A stretch of DNA of 64,000 nt from Neobacillus notoginsengisoli (GTDB lineage: Bacteria; Bacillota; Bacilli; Bacillales; Cytobacillaceae): contig NZ_QWEG01000006.1 of NCBI RefSeq assembly GCF_003515685.1, positions 124,001-188,000 of the forward strand, read 5' to 3'. Positions 7,650-16,387 of this stretch are shown here, one piece after another. The notes below the pieces were generated by a model, which was given only the letters and a program-made list of their open reading frames with translations, ran no database searches and was not told the origin of the DNA. The translations under genes and the position numbers were made by a program. The stretch's first letter is position 1; every line of letters begins with the position of its first letter.

Positions 7650-9353
7650 TTAAGCGTGTTTTTGCTCTTCATCTTTCATCCTCTTCTTTTCTTCATCAAC
7701 CAGGACACGCCTTAAAATCTTACCGACCGCAGTCTTGGGCAGTTCATCCCTGAACTCATAAATCCGTGGGACTTTAAAGGATGCCAAATGCTGCCGCGCA
7801 AACTCATCAAGGTCCTTTTCCGTAACCGTGGCGCCTTCCTTCACAACAACATACGCTTTTACCGTTTCTCCTCTATACGGGTCAGGTACTCCCGCAGTTA
7901 CGACTTCCTGGATGGCAGGATGCTCATAGAGCACTTCCTCAATTTCACGCGGGTAAATATTGAAACCACCTGCAATAATCATATCCTTTTTCCGGTCTAC
8001 GACATAAAAGTAGCCATCTTCATCCATATAGCCCAAATCGCCTGTCAAAAGCCATCCATCCCTAAACGTCATGGCTGTATCCTCTGGCCTATTCCAGTAC
8101 CCCTTCATAACCTGGGGGCCTTTTACCGCGATTTCACCAACTTCTTCTGGCGGCAATCGTTCGCCGTTTTCAAGTGAAAGAATCGCTGCATCTGTGTCTG
8201 GCCACGGGACTCCGACACTGCCTTTTATTCTCGGGCGGTCCCAGAGGAAATTGGAATGGGTGACAGGAGAGGTTTCCGTCAACCCGTACCCTTCAACTAG
8301 CTTACCGCCAGTAATTTCCTCGAACTTTTGTTGGACCTCGACCGGCAGCGGGGCCGAGCCGCTGATGCACGAATCAATTGAAGACAAGTCGTATTTTTTC
8401 AAATCGGGATGGTTCAAAAGACCAATATAGATTGTTGGGGCTCCAGGAAAAAGGGTCGGCTTTTGCTTTTGGATTGTCTTTAGCGTTGTTTCAGGATCGA
8501 ATTTTGGCAAAAGGATCATTGTATGCCCTTCCATAATTGACAAAATCATAACGGTGGTCATGCCATACACATGGAAAAATGGCAGGATGCCAAGGACCCG
8601 TTCTTGCCCGCGCCTGCACTTGTACATCCAGTTGTTGCACATAATCACATTAGCAACAAGGTTTTTATGAGTCAGCATGACACCCTTCGGGAAGCCTGTC
8701 GTACCACCTGTATATTGCAAAAGGGCAAGATCTTCTTCAACATTGATTGGATGTTCTTCAAGAGTCGCGGCAGGCATTTTCAGGATTTCAGACAATAAAT
8801 GTGTATTGCCCTCATGTGTTACTTTCACAACAATTCCGTATTGCTTTTTTTGTATGAATGGGTAAACCAGGTTCTTCGGGAATGGGAGCGCATCTTTGAC
8901 AGCGGTTACAATAATGTGCTTCAAATCAGTCTTTTGGATTACTTTTGAAACACGCGGATAGAGAATATCGAGGGTGATGATTGCAACCGCACCGGAATCT
9001 TTCATTTGGTATTCAAGCTCGCGTTCGGTGTATAGAGGATTTGTTGGAACAACAATCCCGCCAGCAAGCAGAATGCCAAAAAAGCCGATGACCGCCTGAG
9101 GGGTATTAGGCAGGAAAACAGCGACCCGGTCTCCTTTTTTCACACCAAGCTTTTGTAAATAAGCAGCGAAATAAACCGCGGAGTCCTTTACTTCCTGGAA
9201 AGTCATATTCTTTCCCATGAAGTGAATGGCGGTTTTATCAGGAAACTCGTCTGCCGCTTTCAATAAATAACTGTGCAAAGATGCGGCCGGGTACTCGAGC
9301 GTTCCCGGTATCTCCTCGGGGTAATGTTTGAGCCAAGGTTTGATCTCAACCAT
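7650..9353 (-). CDS. lcfA: Long-chain fatty-acid-CoA ligase
   Basis: ANL-superfamily enzyme that activates long-chain fatty acids to acyl-CoA with ATP, the entry to beta-oxidation and the source of the FadR ligand. The 567-aa protein has the P-loop YTGGTTGFPKG (214-224), the VEGYGLTETSPV adenine-binding region, TGDLGYMDEDGYFYVVDRKK with the invariant Asp, the hinge at AGGFNIYPREIEE, and the catalytic lysine in LPKTAVGKILRR. The ATG follows CAAGGAGGTACCC. A FadR-like site overlaps its promoter. Unlike the single B. subtilis operon, a terminator and a separate fadR promoter follow it here. Confidence 0.96.
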   Translation of the reverse strand: MVEIKPWLKHYPEEIPGTLEYPAASLHSYLLKAADEFPDKTAIHFMGKNMTFQEVKDSAVYFAAYLQKLGVKKGDRVAVFLPNTPQAVIGFFGILLAGGIVVPTNPLYTERELEYQMKDSGAVAIITLDILYPRVSKVIQKTDLKHIIVTAVKDALPFPKNLVYPFIQKKQYGIVVKVTHEGNTHLLSEILKMPAATLEEHPINVEEDLALLQYTGGTTGFPKGVMLTHKNLVANVIMCNNWMYKCRRGQERVLGILPFFHVYGMTTVMILSIMEGHTMILLPKFDPETTLKTIQKQKPTLFPGAPTIYIGLLNHPDLKKYDLSSIDSCISGSAPLPVEVQQKFEEITGGKLVEGYGLTETSPVTHSNFLWDRPRIKGSVGVPWPDTDAAILSLENGERLPPEEVGEIAVKGPQVMKGYWNRPEDTAMTFRDGWLLTGDLGYMDEDGYFYVVDRKKDMIIAGGFNIYPREIEEVLYEHPAIQEVVTAGVPDPYRGETVKAYVVVKEGATVTEKDLDEFARQHLASFKVPRIYEFRDELPKTAVGKILRRVLVDEEKKRMKDEEQKHA

Positions 9354-9402
9354 GGGTACCTCCTTGTACAGAAGTTTTTTAAAAATTCCATCTATTTAAC
9401 CC

Positions 9403-9431
9403 ATTATAATCCATTCGTCCTGAATGCACAA
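9403..9431 (-). promoter_or_regulatory. Promoter of lcfA
   Basis: TATAAT at 9403-9408 and a weak TTGTGC -35 at 9426-9431, spacer 17 bp. Confidence 0.6.
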
Positions 9432-9445
9432 TGAGAATACACTCA
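9428..9445. promoter_or_regulatory. Degenerate FadR operator at lcfA
   Basis: On the minus strand TGAGTGTATTCTCATTGT aligns with TGAATGA-N5-CATTCA at 9 of the 13 arm positions and overlaps the lcfA -35 region. It is weaker than the fadR operator. Confidence 0.55.
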
Positions 9446-9451
9446 GGAAGG

Positions 9452-9488
9452 ACTAGAAGATAAAGCCGCTGCAAATTCGCAACGGCTC
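9452..9488 (-). terminator. Terminator of the mutS2-DUF350 transcript
   Basis: GCCGTTGC-GAATTT-GCAGCGGC stem followed by TTTATCTTC, directly after the 27-codon ORF at 9494-9577 and before the lcfA promoter. Confidence 0.75.
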
Positions 9489-9493
9489 TTCTA

Positions 9494-9577
9494 TCATGCA
9501 AAAAACACGATATAAATAATCCCAATCAGCATAAACAGGCCGCATAGGCCCAGTAAGACTTTTGCCAACGTTTCCAC
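9494..9577 (-). CDS. Small single-pass membrane protein, 27 aa
   Basis: GTG start at 9577 preceded by GGAGGAAGATAC, a strong ribosome binding site, then 27 codons and TGA. The product starts METLAKVLLGLC and continues with a hydrophobic stretch to the end (GLFMLIGIIYIVFFA), one predicted membrane span with hardly any soluble part. It lies 15 bp after the DUF350 gene and directly before a terminator, so it should be the last gene of that transcript. I do not recognise a family. Coding status is inferred from the RBS, the hydrophobic composition and the position only. Confidence 0.62.
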   Translation of the reverse strand: METLAKVLLGLCGLFMLIGIIYIVFFA

Positions 9578-9592
9578 GTATCTTCCTCCGCC

Positions 9593-9997
9593 CTAAATTC
9601 CGGCTCCGACAATATAGGATAAACCGATTGATATGACCATTGAAATAAACCCAACAGCGCGGTTGTCTTTTTCAATTTCCTCATCGACATTGAACTTCGG
9701 GGTTAGGAATTCAAAAATAAAATAGCCGCCAATCAGCAGGGCGAAACCGAATACTCCCCAACCGACCATCGCTACCACAGAGGTGTGTTCCTGAATGGCA
9801 TGCCTGAAAATATTGGCGATGCCGAACATTTTTCCTCCTGTTGCCATGGCGACAGCCATATTCCCTTTTTTGATTTCTTCCCAATTTTTATATTTGGTGA
9901 CCAGTTCAAATGCAGCCAGAAAGACAACGAGACAAAGGATGACCACACTATAGTAGGCCGCAATCTGGATAAATTCATTTTGCCAAAAATGCTCCAT
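9593..9997 (-). CDS. yshE: DUF350 family membrane protein (YshE-like)
   Basis: The 134-aa protein has four hydrophobic segments, roughly 12-32, 45-62, 74-96 and 113-133, with short charged loops (FLTPKFNVDEEIEKDNRA between spans 3 and 4), as in DUF350 proteins. The function of the family is not known. The ATG follows GGGGAGCTAAGGGT, 18 bp after the mutS2 stop, so it is in the mutS2 operon as yshE is in B. subtilis. Confidence 0.85.
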   Translation of the reverse strand: MEHFWQNEFIQIAAYYSVVILCLVVFLAAFELVTKYKNWEEIKKGNMAVAMATGGKMFGIANIFRHAIQEHTSVVAMVGWGVFGFALLIGGYFIFEFLTPKFNVDEEIEKDNRAVGFISMVISIGLSYIVGAGI

Positions 9998-10015
9998 ACC
10001 CTTAGCTCCCCAACT

Positions 10016-12370
10016 TTATTTAAATTCAGCGACTGTGACCCCTGTTCCGCCTTCTCCCGCATCCCCAAAGCGTATCTTCTTAACGGATCGGTGGTTTCGC
10101 AAATATTCCTGTACTCCCTGCCTAAGCGCCCCGGTCCCCTTGCCGTGGATGATGGACACACGCGGATAGCCTGCCAGAAGTGCATCATCAAGGTATTTTT
10201 CCACCTTCATGAGTGCATCTTCATACCGTTCGCCCCGCAAATCAAGCTCTAGGCCGACATGGGTATCCCTCCCCTTGACGATGGCCATTGGCTTAACTTC
10301 CTTTTGCTTTGGCGCTTTTATATATTCTATGTCCTTTTCGGCGACCTTCATTTTAATAATGCCAATTTGAACTTGCCATTCTAGATCGGAAGTTTTTTCA
10401 AGAAGTGTTCCTTTTTGCCCAAAGGTGAGGACCGTGACCTCGTCACCCGGCTTAAAGACATGGTTCGCAGCCTTTTTCGCTCCCGGCTTTTCAGTCTTTT
10501 TCACGGTTGGGGCAGCACCGGCGATCCGCTGCCTTGCCTCGATCAGCTCGTGCTCTTTAACTTCTGCATTCTTTTCGAGTCTCAGTTTCCGGAGATCACT
10601 GATGATTTCCTCGGCTTCCCCAGTTGCCTTTTCAACAAGCTTGCTCGCCTTTTCGGCTGCTTTTTCCATTAACGAATCACGCTGTTCGTAAAAGTCGATG
10701 ACTTGCTTTTGCAAATCGGCATGAAGCTTTTCCGCCTGCTTAAGCAAATCATGGGCATCCGCAAGCTCGTCTTCCGCCTCGCGCCTGCTCGATTCCAGTT
10801 TCGATATCATCGTTTCGATTTGCGAGCTGTCTTCGCTGACATGTGATTTTGCAGTGGAGATGATGTTCTCATCAAGGCCAAGCCTGCGCGAAATTTCGAA
10901 TGCATTGCTCCGGCCCGGAACCCCAAGAAGAAGCCGGTAAGTCGGGCTTAGCGTTTCGATATCGAATTCGACACTTGCATTCATGACGCCATCCCGATTA
11001 TAGCCATAAGCCTTCAATTCGGGATAGTGGGTCGTTGCAATGACCCTGGCGCCGCGCCTGTATACCTCGTCTAGGATGGAAATCGCGAGTGCAGCGCCTT
11101 CCTGCGGATCCGTCCCAGAACCAAGCTCGTCAAACACGATAAAGCTGTTGTGGTCTGCTTTGTTAAGGATGTCGACAATATTGACCATATGGGAAGAGAA
11201 TGTGCTCAAGCTCTGTTCAATTGACTGCTCGTCGCCGATATCGGCATACACAGCGTCAAAGACCGCCAGCTCAGATCCGTCCAATGCCGGAATCTGCAGT
11301 CCCGATTGGGCCATGAGCGTGCAGAGGCCGACCGTTTTAAGTGTGACAGTCTTCCCGCCTGTATTCGGCCCGGTAATCACAATCGTTGTGTAGTCCTTTC
11401 CAAGCAAAATATCGTTCGGAACCACTTCGTCCGCCGGAATCAAAGGATGGCGCGCTTTATATAGGGCGATTCTTCCCTCATTGTTCATCGTCGGCTTCGA
11501 TCCTTTGATCGTCCGGCTGTAGCGCGCTTTTGCAAAAATAAAGTCAAGTTCACCAAGCACATCGGTCATACCCAAGAGTTCCGCGCTGTGCTCCGCTGCC
11601 TGCGCTGAAAGCTCGGCGAGGATCCGTTCAATTTCGACCTGCTCCTTGACCCGGATCTCCTGAACCTGATTATTCAGCTGGACAATTGATTGGGGCTCGA
11701 TGAACAGTGTTTGCCCGGATGAGCTTTGGTCATGGATGATGCCGCCATAATGGCCTCTGTATTCTTGTTTGACCGGAATGACGAACCTGTCGTTCCGAAT
11801 CGTAACAATGGCATCGGAAAGCATTTTCTGCGCGCTTGACGACCGAATCATGCTTTCGAGCTTTTCCCTTACCCTTGATTCATTCGACCGAAGCTGCTGG
11901 CGGAGCGCCCTCAGCGTATCGCTCGCCGTATCAAGTACTTCCCCGCTTTCATCAATAGCCATTTTAATGGCCTGTTCAAGATTTGTGAGGGGGGTGATTT
12001 TGCCAATATAGTCAAACAGATGCGGCACATTGCTGTCCTCATGGAGACCTTCAATGAACCGCTTGATTTGCCTGCTTGCTGAAATGGTACTCGCAATCTG
12101 GACGAGCTCAGACGGGCTTAACGCCCCGCCAATCACTGCCCTTTTCACATGGGCCCGGATATCATGGATGCCGGACAGTGGTACATTCCCTTTTAAACGA
12201 AGTGCTGTAGCTGCTTCATCGGTCTCCTCCTGAAGCCTTTTTACTTCTGCAAAATCAGAAGAAGGAATCATTTTGGAAATTTTGTCGCGTCCAAGCGCTG
12301 AGGAAGCATGCGCGATGAGCTGCTCTCTTACTTTAAAAAATTCTAGAACTTTTAGTGTTCTTTCCTGCAT
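10016..12370 (-). CDS. mutS2: MutS2 endonuclease / ribosome-collision factor
   Basis: MutS-family ATPase with a C-terminal Smr nuclease domain; in Bacillus it is linked to recombination control and to rescue of collided ribosomes. The 784-aa protein has the core and clamp regions, Walker A GPNTGGKT (334-341), Walker [17 protein letters not shown] near 410-425, a long charged coiled coil (about 510-620), a KOW-like segment ([16 protein letters not shown]), and the Smr domain from [12 protein letters not shown] (about 710) with the HGKGTGALR motif. It lacks the mismatch-recognition domain of MutS1. The ATG follows AAGGAGAGAG. It lies between polX and the DUF350 gene. Confidence 0.96.
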   Translation of the reverse strand: MQERTLKVLEFFKVREQLIAHASSALGRDKISKMIPSSDFAEVKRLQEETDEAATALRLKGNVPLSGIHDIRAHVKRAVIGGALSPSELVQIASTISASRQIKRFIEGLHEDSNVPHLFDYIGKITPLTNLEQAIKMAIDESGEVLDTASDTLRALRQQLRSNESRVREKLESMIRSSSAQKMLSDAIVTIRNDRFVIPVKQEYRGHYGGIIHDQSSSGQTLFIEPQSIVQLNNQVQEIRVKEQVEIERILAELSAQAAEHSAELLGMTDVLGELDFIFAKARYSRTIKGSKPTMNNEGRIALYKARHPLIPADEVVPNDILLGKDYTTIVITGPNTGGKTVTLKTVGLCTLMAQSGLQIPALDGSELAVFDAVYADIGDEQSIEQSLSTFSSHMVNIVDILNKADHNSFIVFDELGSGTDPQEGAALAISILDEVYRRGARVIATTHYPELKAYGYNRDGVMNASVEFDIETLSPTYRLLLGVPGRSNAFEISRRLGLDENIISTAKSHVSEDSSQIETMISKLESSRREAEDELADAHDLLKQAEKLHADLQKQVIDFYEQRDSLMEKAAEKASKLVEKATGEAEEIISDLRKLRLEKNAEVKEHELIEARQRIAGAAPTVKKTEKPGAKKAANHVFKPGDEVTVLTFGQKGTLLEKTSDLEWQVQIGIIKMKVAEKDIEYIKAPKQKEVKPMAIVKGRDTHVGLELDLRGERYEDALMKVEKYLDDALLAGYPRVSIIHGKGTGALRQGVQEYLRNHRSVKKIRFGDAGEGGTGVTVAEFK

Positions 12371-12403
12371 GGAGAACTCTCTCCTTTTTGCCTAAATGAT
12401 TGT

Positions 12404-14116
12404 TCAGCTTCTGTGATGCAAAAATTGGAGTAAATTGTCCAATCCATACGTGTTCAAGACAGAGCTGCTTTTGACCCAGCCTTTCCTGGCTGTTGCGACG
12501 CCTATAGCCATATGGCTTAGCATCGTGGTTTTATGTGCGTCCGTGTTAATGACAATCTTGACTCCCGCTTCCTGGGCTTTCTTCAAATGGACATACGAAA
12601 GATCCAGTCGATGCGGGTTTGCATTCAATTCGAGCGCGGTATTCGTTTCTTTTGCCAAATAAATCAGCATGTCAATATCCACATCATATCCATCCCGCCG
12701 CCCAATCAGTCTTCCGGTCGGGTGGGCAATAATGTCAACATGCGGATTTTCGAGCGCGGTTTTCAGCCTCATCATTATTTTCTCGCGGGGCTGTGAAAAA
12801 GCGGAATGGATTGAAGCGATGACAATATCGAGCTCTTTCAAAAGGTCATCGTCATAATCAAGCGTTCCGTCAGGAAGAATATCCATTTCAACTCCGGAAA
12901 GGATCGTAAAATCAGTGTATTTTTCGTTAAGCCGCCTGATTTCCTCAATTTGCTCCCTCAGCCTTTCCGGCGTCAAGCCATTCGCCACCTTCAAATACTG
13001 GGAATGGTCAGTAATTGCGATATGAGTATACCCCATTGCCCGGCAGGCTTCCGCCATTTCCTCAATCGTATGAGCGCCGTCGCTCCATGTTGAGTGCATA
13101 TGGAGGTCTGATTTAATATCCTTTAAGTCGACAAGCCCCATGTCAGGAGAATAGATTTCAACTTCCCGGCCGTCCTCGCGTAATTCCGGTGGAATGAACG
13201 GCAAGCCGAAATGGGCATAAAACTCCTCTTCTGTCGCAAACGTTTTTATGCCTTCCACCGATTCGACCCCATACTCACTAATTTTCTCGCCGCGTTCTTT
13301 TGCCAGCTGCCTCATCTTGACGTTGTGGTCCTTAGACCCTGTGAAATGGTGAAGCGCTGTCGCGTATTCCGCACTGCTGACAAGACGGAAATCAGCGGAA
13401 ATATCATAATCAAAGCCAAATGTTACAGATACTTTTGTATCTCCCGCCCCAATCACATCTTTTATATCCGGAAGAGCGAGGAGCTGTTCCCTGACAGACT
13501 CGTGATTGGAGGTGGCGATGATAAAGTCAAGATCCTTGACGGTTTCCGCCCATCTCCTAATGCTGCCGGCCTGTGAAAATTTTTCAATGTCTTTCATTTC
13601 TGTTAACTGGGCTTCTAGTTTTGCCGCAATTGGGAGCATGTAAGCAAGCGGAAGCCGCTCCGGACGCTCTCCGGCTTTTTCGATCGCCGCAAGGATCTTC
13701 TCTTGCGACTTCTTGCCGAATCCTGGCAGCCCTTCAATTTTGCGCATCCGGCAGGCTTCTTCGAGATCTGTGATATCTTCTATCCCAAGCAGTTCATGGA
13801 GCTTTGCAAGCTTCTTGCCGCCCAGACCCGGCAGCTTCAAAAGCGGAATGAGCCCGGCTGGAACCTCTTCCTGCAGCTCTTTGAGGACAGTCGAACGGCC
13901 TTCCCGGATATATTCCTCAATCACTGCGCCCGTTCCTTTTCCAATTCCCGGAATCGCAGTAAAATCTGTGATGCCCGACAGGCTTCGGTTGTCTGTTTCA
14001 AGTCCGAACGCAGCTTTCCGGAAGGCTGATACCTTAAACGGGTTTTCTCCCTTGAGCTCGAGATAAACAGCTATCGTTTCGAGAAGGGCAATTACATCTT
14101 TTTTATTCTTTTCCAA
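12404..14116 (-). CDS. polX: DNA polymerase/3'-5' exonuclease PolX
   Basis: Family X DNA polymerase for short-gap repair fused to a PHP-type 3'-5' exonuclease. It shows tandem helix-hairpin-helix motifs (TAIPGIGKGTGAVIEEYI, LPGLGGKKLAKLHELL, LPGFGKKSQEKIL), the nucleotidyltransferase core (GSIRRWAETVKDLDFII with catalytic Asp), the FTGSKDHN segment, and the C-terminal PHP domain (DLHMHSTWSDGAHTIEEM, ITDHSQYL, GVEMDILPDG, INTDAH) with its metal-binding His/Asp residues. I use TTG 14116 because AGGCAGGTG precedes it at good spacing; a GTG at 14128 has no room for an RBS. Confidence 0.95.
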   Translation of the reverse strand: MEKNKKDVIALLETIAVYLELKGENPFKVSAFRKAAFGLETDNRSLSGITDFTAIPGIGKGTGAVIEEYIREGRSTVLKELQEEVPAGLIPLLKLPGLGGKKLAKLHELLGIEDITDLEEACRMRKIEGLPGFGKKSQEKILAAIEKAGERPERLPLAYMLPIAAKLEAQLTEMKDIEKFSQAGSIRRWAETVKDLDFIIATSNHESVREQLLALPDIKDVIGAGDTKVSVTFGFDYDISADFRLVSSAEYATALHHFTGSKDHNVKMRQLAKERGEKISEYGVESVEGIKTFATEEEFYAHFGLPFIPPELREDGREVEIYSPDMGLVDLKDIKSDLHMHSTWSDGAHTIEEMAEACRAMGYTHIAITDHSQYLKVANGLTPERLREQIEEIRRLNEKYTDFTILSGVEMDILPDGTLDYDDDLLKELDIVIASIHSAFSQPREKIMMRLKTALENPHVDIIAHPTGRLIGRRDGYDVDIDMLIYLAKETNTALELNANPHRLDLSYVHLKKAQEAGVKIVINTDAHKTTMLSHMAIGVATARKGWVKSSSVLNTYGLDNLLQFLHHRS

Positions 14117-14179
14117 AATCAAACGCACCTGCCTTAACTATTCTTTATTTCTACGATTGAATTGGGCAAAAGTTCCCCT

Positions 14180-14217
14180 TTAAAGAAAGAAGAACTTCTC
14201 TGCTGTCAGAGAAGTTC
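14180..14217 (-). terminator. Terminator overlapping the cvpA stop codon
   Basis: GAACTTCTCTG-ACAG-CAGAGAAGTTC is an 11-bp perfect stem followed by TTCTTTCTTT. It uses the last bases of cvpA. It would separate zapA-cvpA from polX unless readthrough occurs. Confidence 0.85.
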
Positions 14218-14758
14218 ATGCAGCCACATATTCGATCCATAATTCCTTCAACTGCTCTGATATGATTGGCGTATGTTTGACAATCGCTTCTGCTACGATC
14301 GAGTTTTCAAGCGGTTTCTGGATTGCTTCAATTGGAAGCAGTGCAGAGATATACAATAATAATAACAGAATCAAGTAGACTTCCATAAATCCAAGGATTC
14401 CGCCCGCCCAGACATTCAATGTCCTTAGAATTGGAAGATGGGCAATGAAATCAAACATTGAACCGATGATCTGGACGATAACCTTCACAACGAAAAAGAT
14501 TGCCACAAAGGCGAATGCCCGGTAAAAAGCATCTTCAAGTCCGGCCGGTGAAGAAAAGAACAGCAATGAAGTGGAATCCCCCATTGATGGGTATGGAACC
14601 CACAGCTTCAGCTTCGGTGCCAGAGTGTCATAGTACTTATAAGCAACTATGTAGGCAATAATGAATCCTGTCAGATGAAGCAGCTGGAGAATCAAGCCGC
14701 GTTTAAGGCCAATAAAAAATCCCATTACGAATAAAAGTATTAGTGCTAAGTCAAGCAT
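14216..14758 (-). CDS. cvpA: CvpA family membrane protein (YshB-like)
   Basis: The 180-aa protein has four hydrophobic segments (about 2-18, 28-45, 80-105, 115-140), a conserved GFFIGLKRGLILQLLHL start and the NVWAGGILGFMEVYLIL segment typical of the CvpA/colicin V production family. The molecular function is uncertain; the family is a widespread inner-membrane protein. It is 12 bp after zapA and so shares its transcript, as in Bacillus genomes. The ORF ends inside a strong terminator hairpin. Confidence 0.9.
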   Translation of the reverse strand: MLDLALILLFVMGFFIGLKRGLILQLLHLTGFIIAYIVAYKYYDTLAPKLKLWVPYPSMGDSTSLLFFSSPAGLEDAFYRAFAFVAIFFVVKVIVQIIGSMFDFIAHLPILRTLNVWAGGILGFMEVYLILLLLLYISALLPIEAIQKPLENSIVAEAIVKHTPIISEQLKELWIEYVAA

Positions 14759-14770
14759 CCTCGTTTTCCC

Positions 14771-15025
14771 CTATTCCTTTTCCAGTTCTGATTTCAGCTT
14801 TTCCAGCTGGTCTCTCATTTTAATAAAATCATTCACAGCGTTTACTGCGGTAAGAACGGCCAATTTATTCACATCTAACGAAGGATTCTTGGAACTGATT
14901 TCCCGCATTTTATCATCAACAAGCGATGCCACTAGCCTGACATGGCTCGAGCTCTCCGGCCCAATTATGACATATTGCTGGCCATAAATATCGACTGTTG
15001 TCCGGTTTTTATTCACATTCGACAC
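14771..15025 (-). CDS. zapA: Cell division protein ZapA
   Basis: Small FtsZ-associated protein that promotes Z-ring bundling. The 84-aa product contains TTVDIYGQQYVIIGPESSSH, VASLVDDKMREISSKNP and a C-terminal coiled coil (AVNAVNDFIKMRDQLEKLKS), matching Bacillus ZapA throughout. The reading frame is open upstream to an ATG at 15043, but GTG 15025 follows TGGAGGCAACTAC and gives the normal length, so I start there. First gene of the zapA-cvpA transcript. Confidence 0.93.
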   Translation of the reverse strand: MSNVNKNRTTVDIYGQQYVIIGPESSSHVRLVASLVDDKMREISSKNPSLDVNKLAVLTAVNAVNDFIKMRDQLEKLKSELEKE

Positions 15026-15058
15026 GTAGTTGCCTCCATTCAAAGAATCCTATTCCCT

Positions 15059-15087
15059 ATCATAACATGAACAGGCAATACTGGAAA
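15059..15087 (-). promoter_or_regulatory. Promoter of zapA-cvpA
   Basis: TGTTATGAT is an extended -10 (15059-15064 is the TATGAT core) with TTTCCA at 15082-15087, spacer 17 bp. Confidence 0.6.
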
Positions 15088-15109
15088 AGCGAAAGTATGC
15101 GATGGACCC

Positions 15110-15276
15110 TTCGGTCACTATGACTGCCTTTAGTGACCGAAGGTGTGGCTGAACATTGCTGTTCCGTCAATAAACCGTCCTTTAGTGACCGAAGGGACGG
15201 CTGGCCTTTGCTGTTCGGTCGCTAAACCGTTATTTAGTGACCGAAGGGCCGGCTGAACTTGACTGGAAGAATCGGG
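15110..15276. repeat. Tandem inverted-repeat array B, 52-bp period
   Basis: A right half-unit (TTCGGTCACTA, 15110-15120) is followed by units starting at 15131, 15183 and 15235, exactly 52 bp apart. Each begins TAGTGACCGAA; unit 2 ends TTCGGTCGCTA, making a 42-bp inverted repeat, with 10-bp linkers AACCGTCCTT and AACCGTTATT. The third unit has lost its right arm. The array lies between the divergent zapA and rnhC promoters. Confidence 0.9.
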
Positions 15277-15302
15277 ATGAACTCTTTTCAAATGATAAAA
15301 TA

Positions 15303-15311
15303 TGCTAAAAT
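15303..15311 (+). promoter_or_regulatory. Extended -10 promoter of rnhC
   Basis: TGCTAAAAT 32 bases upstream of the rnhC start codon; no convincing -35 box is seen upstream. Confidence 0.4.
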
Positions 15312-15342
15312 AAACAGATAACATATAGAAGGAGTGCTCAAT

Positions 15343-16296
15343 TTGGGCAATGCAGTCATTACGGTGCCACCAGCACAAATCGCAAAGCTGAAGGACCATT
15401 ATTCGCGCTTTTTAATAGAAAAGGTTCCGCCGGGCGGAATTTTTGCCGCAAAAACACCCGCCTGCATGATTACGGCCTATAAATCAGGTAAGGTGCTTTT
15501 CCAGGGAGCTGCCGCGGAAAGTGAGGCCGCCCAATGGAACGGTGTTGCTACAGCCGTTGCACAAACCAAAAAAGCTTCATCCAAACCCGCTCCTGGATCG
15601 CTTCTGCCCGCGAATTTCGCCCAAATGTCGGTCATAGGGTCAGATGAGGTTGGAACCGGCGACTTTTTCGGTCCGATTACAGTAGTAGCCGCCTACGTAC
15701 GAACGCAAGACATGCCGCTTCTAAAAGAACTTGGCGTTCGGGACTCCAAGGACTTAAATGATGAAAAAATCACCGCAATCGCCAAGGATATTAAAGATGT
15801 CATTCCGTATAGTCTGCTGACCTTACATAATGAGAAATACAATCAACTCCAGCAATCAGGAATGTCGCAGGGGAAAATGAAAGCAATTCTCCACAACCAG
15901 GCACTAAGCCATGTTCTTGGCAAAATTGCACCCGAGAAGCCGGATGCGATCCTGATCGATCAATTCGCCGAGCCGGGCATCTATTTCAATCACCTAAGGG
16001 GACAGCAGAAAATCATTCGGGAGAATGTCCACTTCAGTACGAAAGCGGAAGGGCTTCACTTATCCGTTGCGGCGGCCTCCATTCTGGCAAGGTATGCGTT
16101 CATCCGCCATTTTGAAAGGCTTAGTGAAGAAGCCGGCTTTACCATTCCAAAAGGTGCCGGCTTAAAGGTAGACGAAGCGGCCGCGAAGCTGATCTTGGCA
16201 AAAGGGCAGTCCGTCCTGCCGCATTTCGTCAAACTCCATTTTGCCAATACGCAAAAAGCGATCAACCTGGTCAATAAGAGGAGAAGCCGTTTTTAA
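15343..16296 (+). CDS. rnhC: Ribonuclease HIII
   Basis: Hydrolyses the RNA strand of RNA-DNA hybrids. The 317-aa protein has the extended N-terminal TBP-like substrate-binding domain of RNase HIII (about 1-90), then the catalytic core starting at MSVIGSDEVGTGDFFGP with metal ligands Asp101 and Glu102, the ILIDQFAEPG segment, and AAASILARYAFI. TTG 15343 is preceded by AGAAGGAGTGCTCAAT at good spacing; the GTG at 15334 lies inside that RBS. It is the only plus-strand gene between fadR and sspI and has its own terminator. Confidence 0.96.
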   Translation: MGNAVITVPPAQIAKLKDHYSRFLIEKVPPGGIFAAKTPACMITAYKSGKVLFQGAAAESEAAQWNGVATAVAQTKKASSKPAPGSLLPANFAQMSVIGSDEVGTGDFFGPITVVAAYVRTQDMPLLKELGVRDSKDLNDEKITAIAKDIKDVIPYSLLTLHNEKYNQLQQSGMSQGKMKAILHNQALSHVLGKIAPEKPDAILIDQFAEPGIYFNHLRGQQKIIRENVHFSTKAEGLHLSVAAASILARYAFIRHFERLSEEAGFTIPKGAGLKVDEAAAKLILAKGQSVLPHFVKLHFANTQKAINLVNKRRSRF

Positions 16297-16340
16297 GCTT
16301 GCCAGTCGCACAGCGATTTACCGTACAGTTTTATAAACGC

Positions 16341-16377
16341 AAAAGAGTTGGACCCAACGCGGGTCCAACTCTTTTTT
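16341..16377. terminator. Bidirectional terminator between rnhC and pheT
   Basis: GAGTTGGACCC-AACGC-GGGTCCAACTC, an 11-bp perfect stem with six T on the plus strand and four on the minus strand. It serves the convergent rnhC and pheT. Confidence 0.9.
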
Positions 16378-16387
16378 GCAAAAATCC

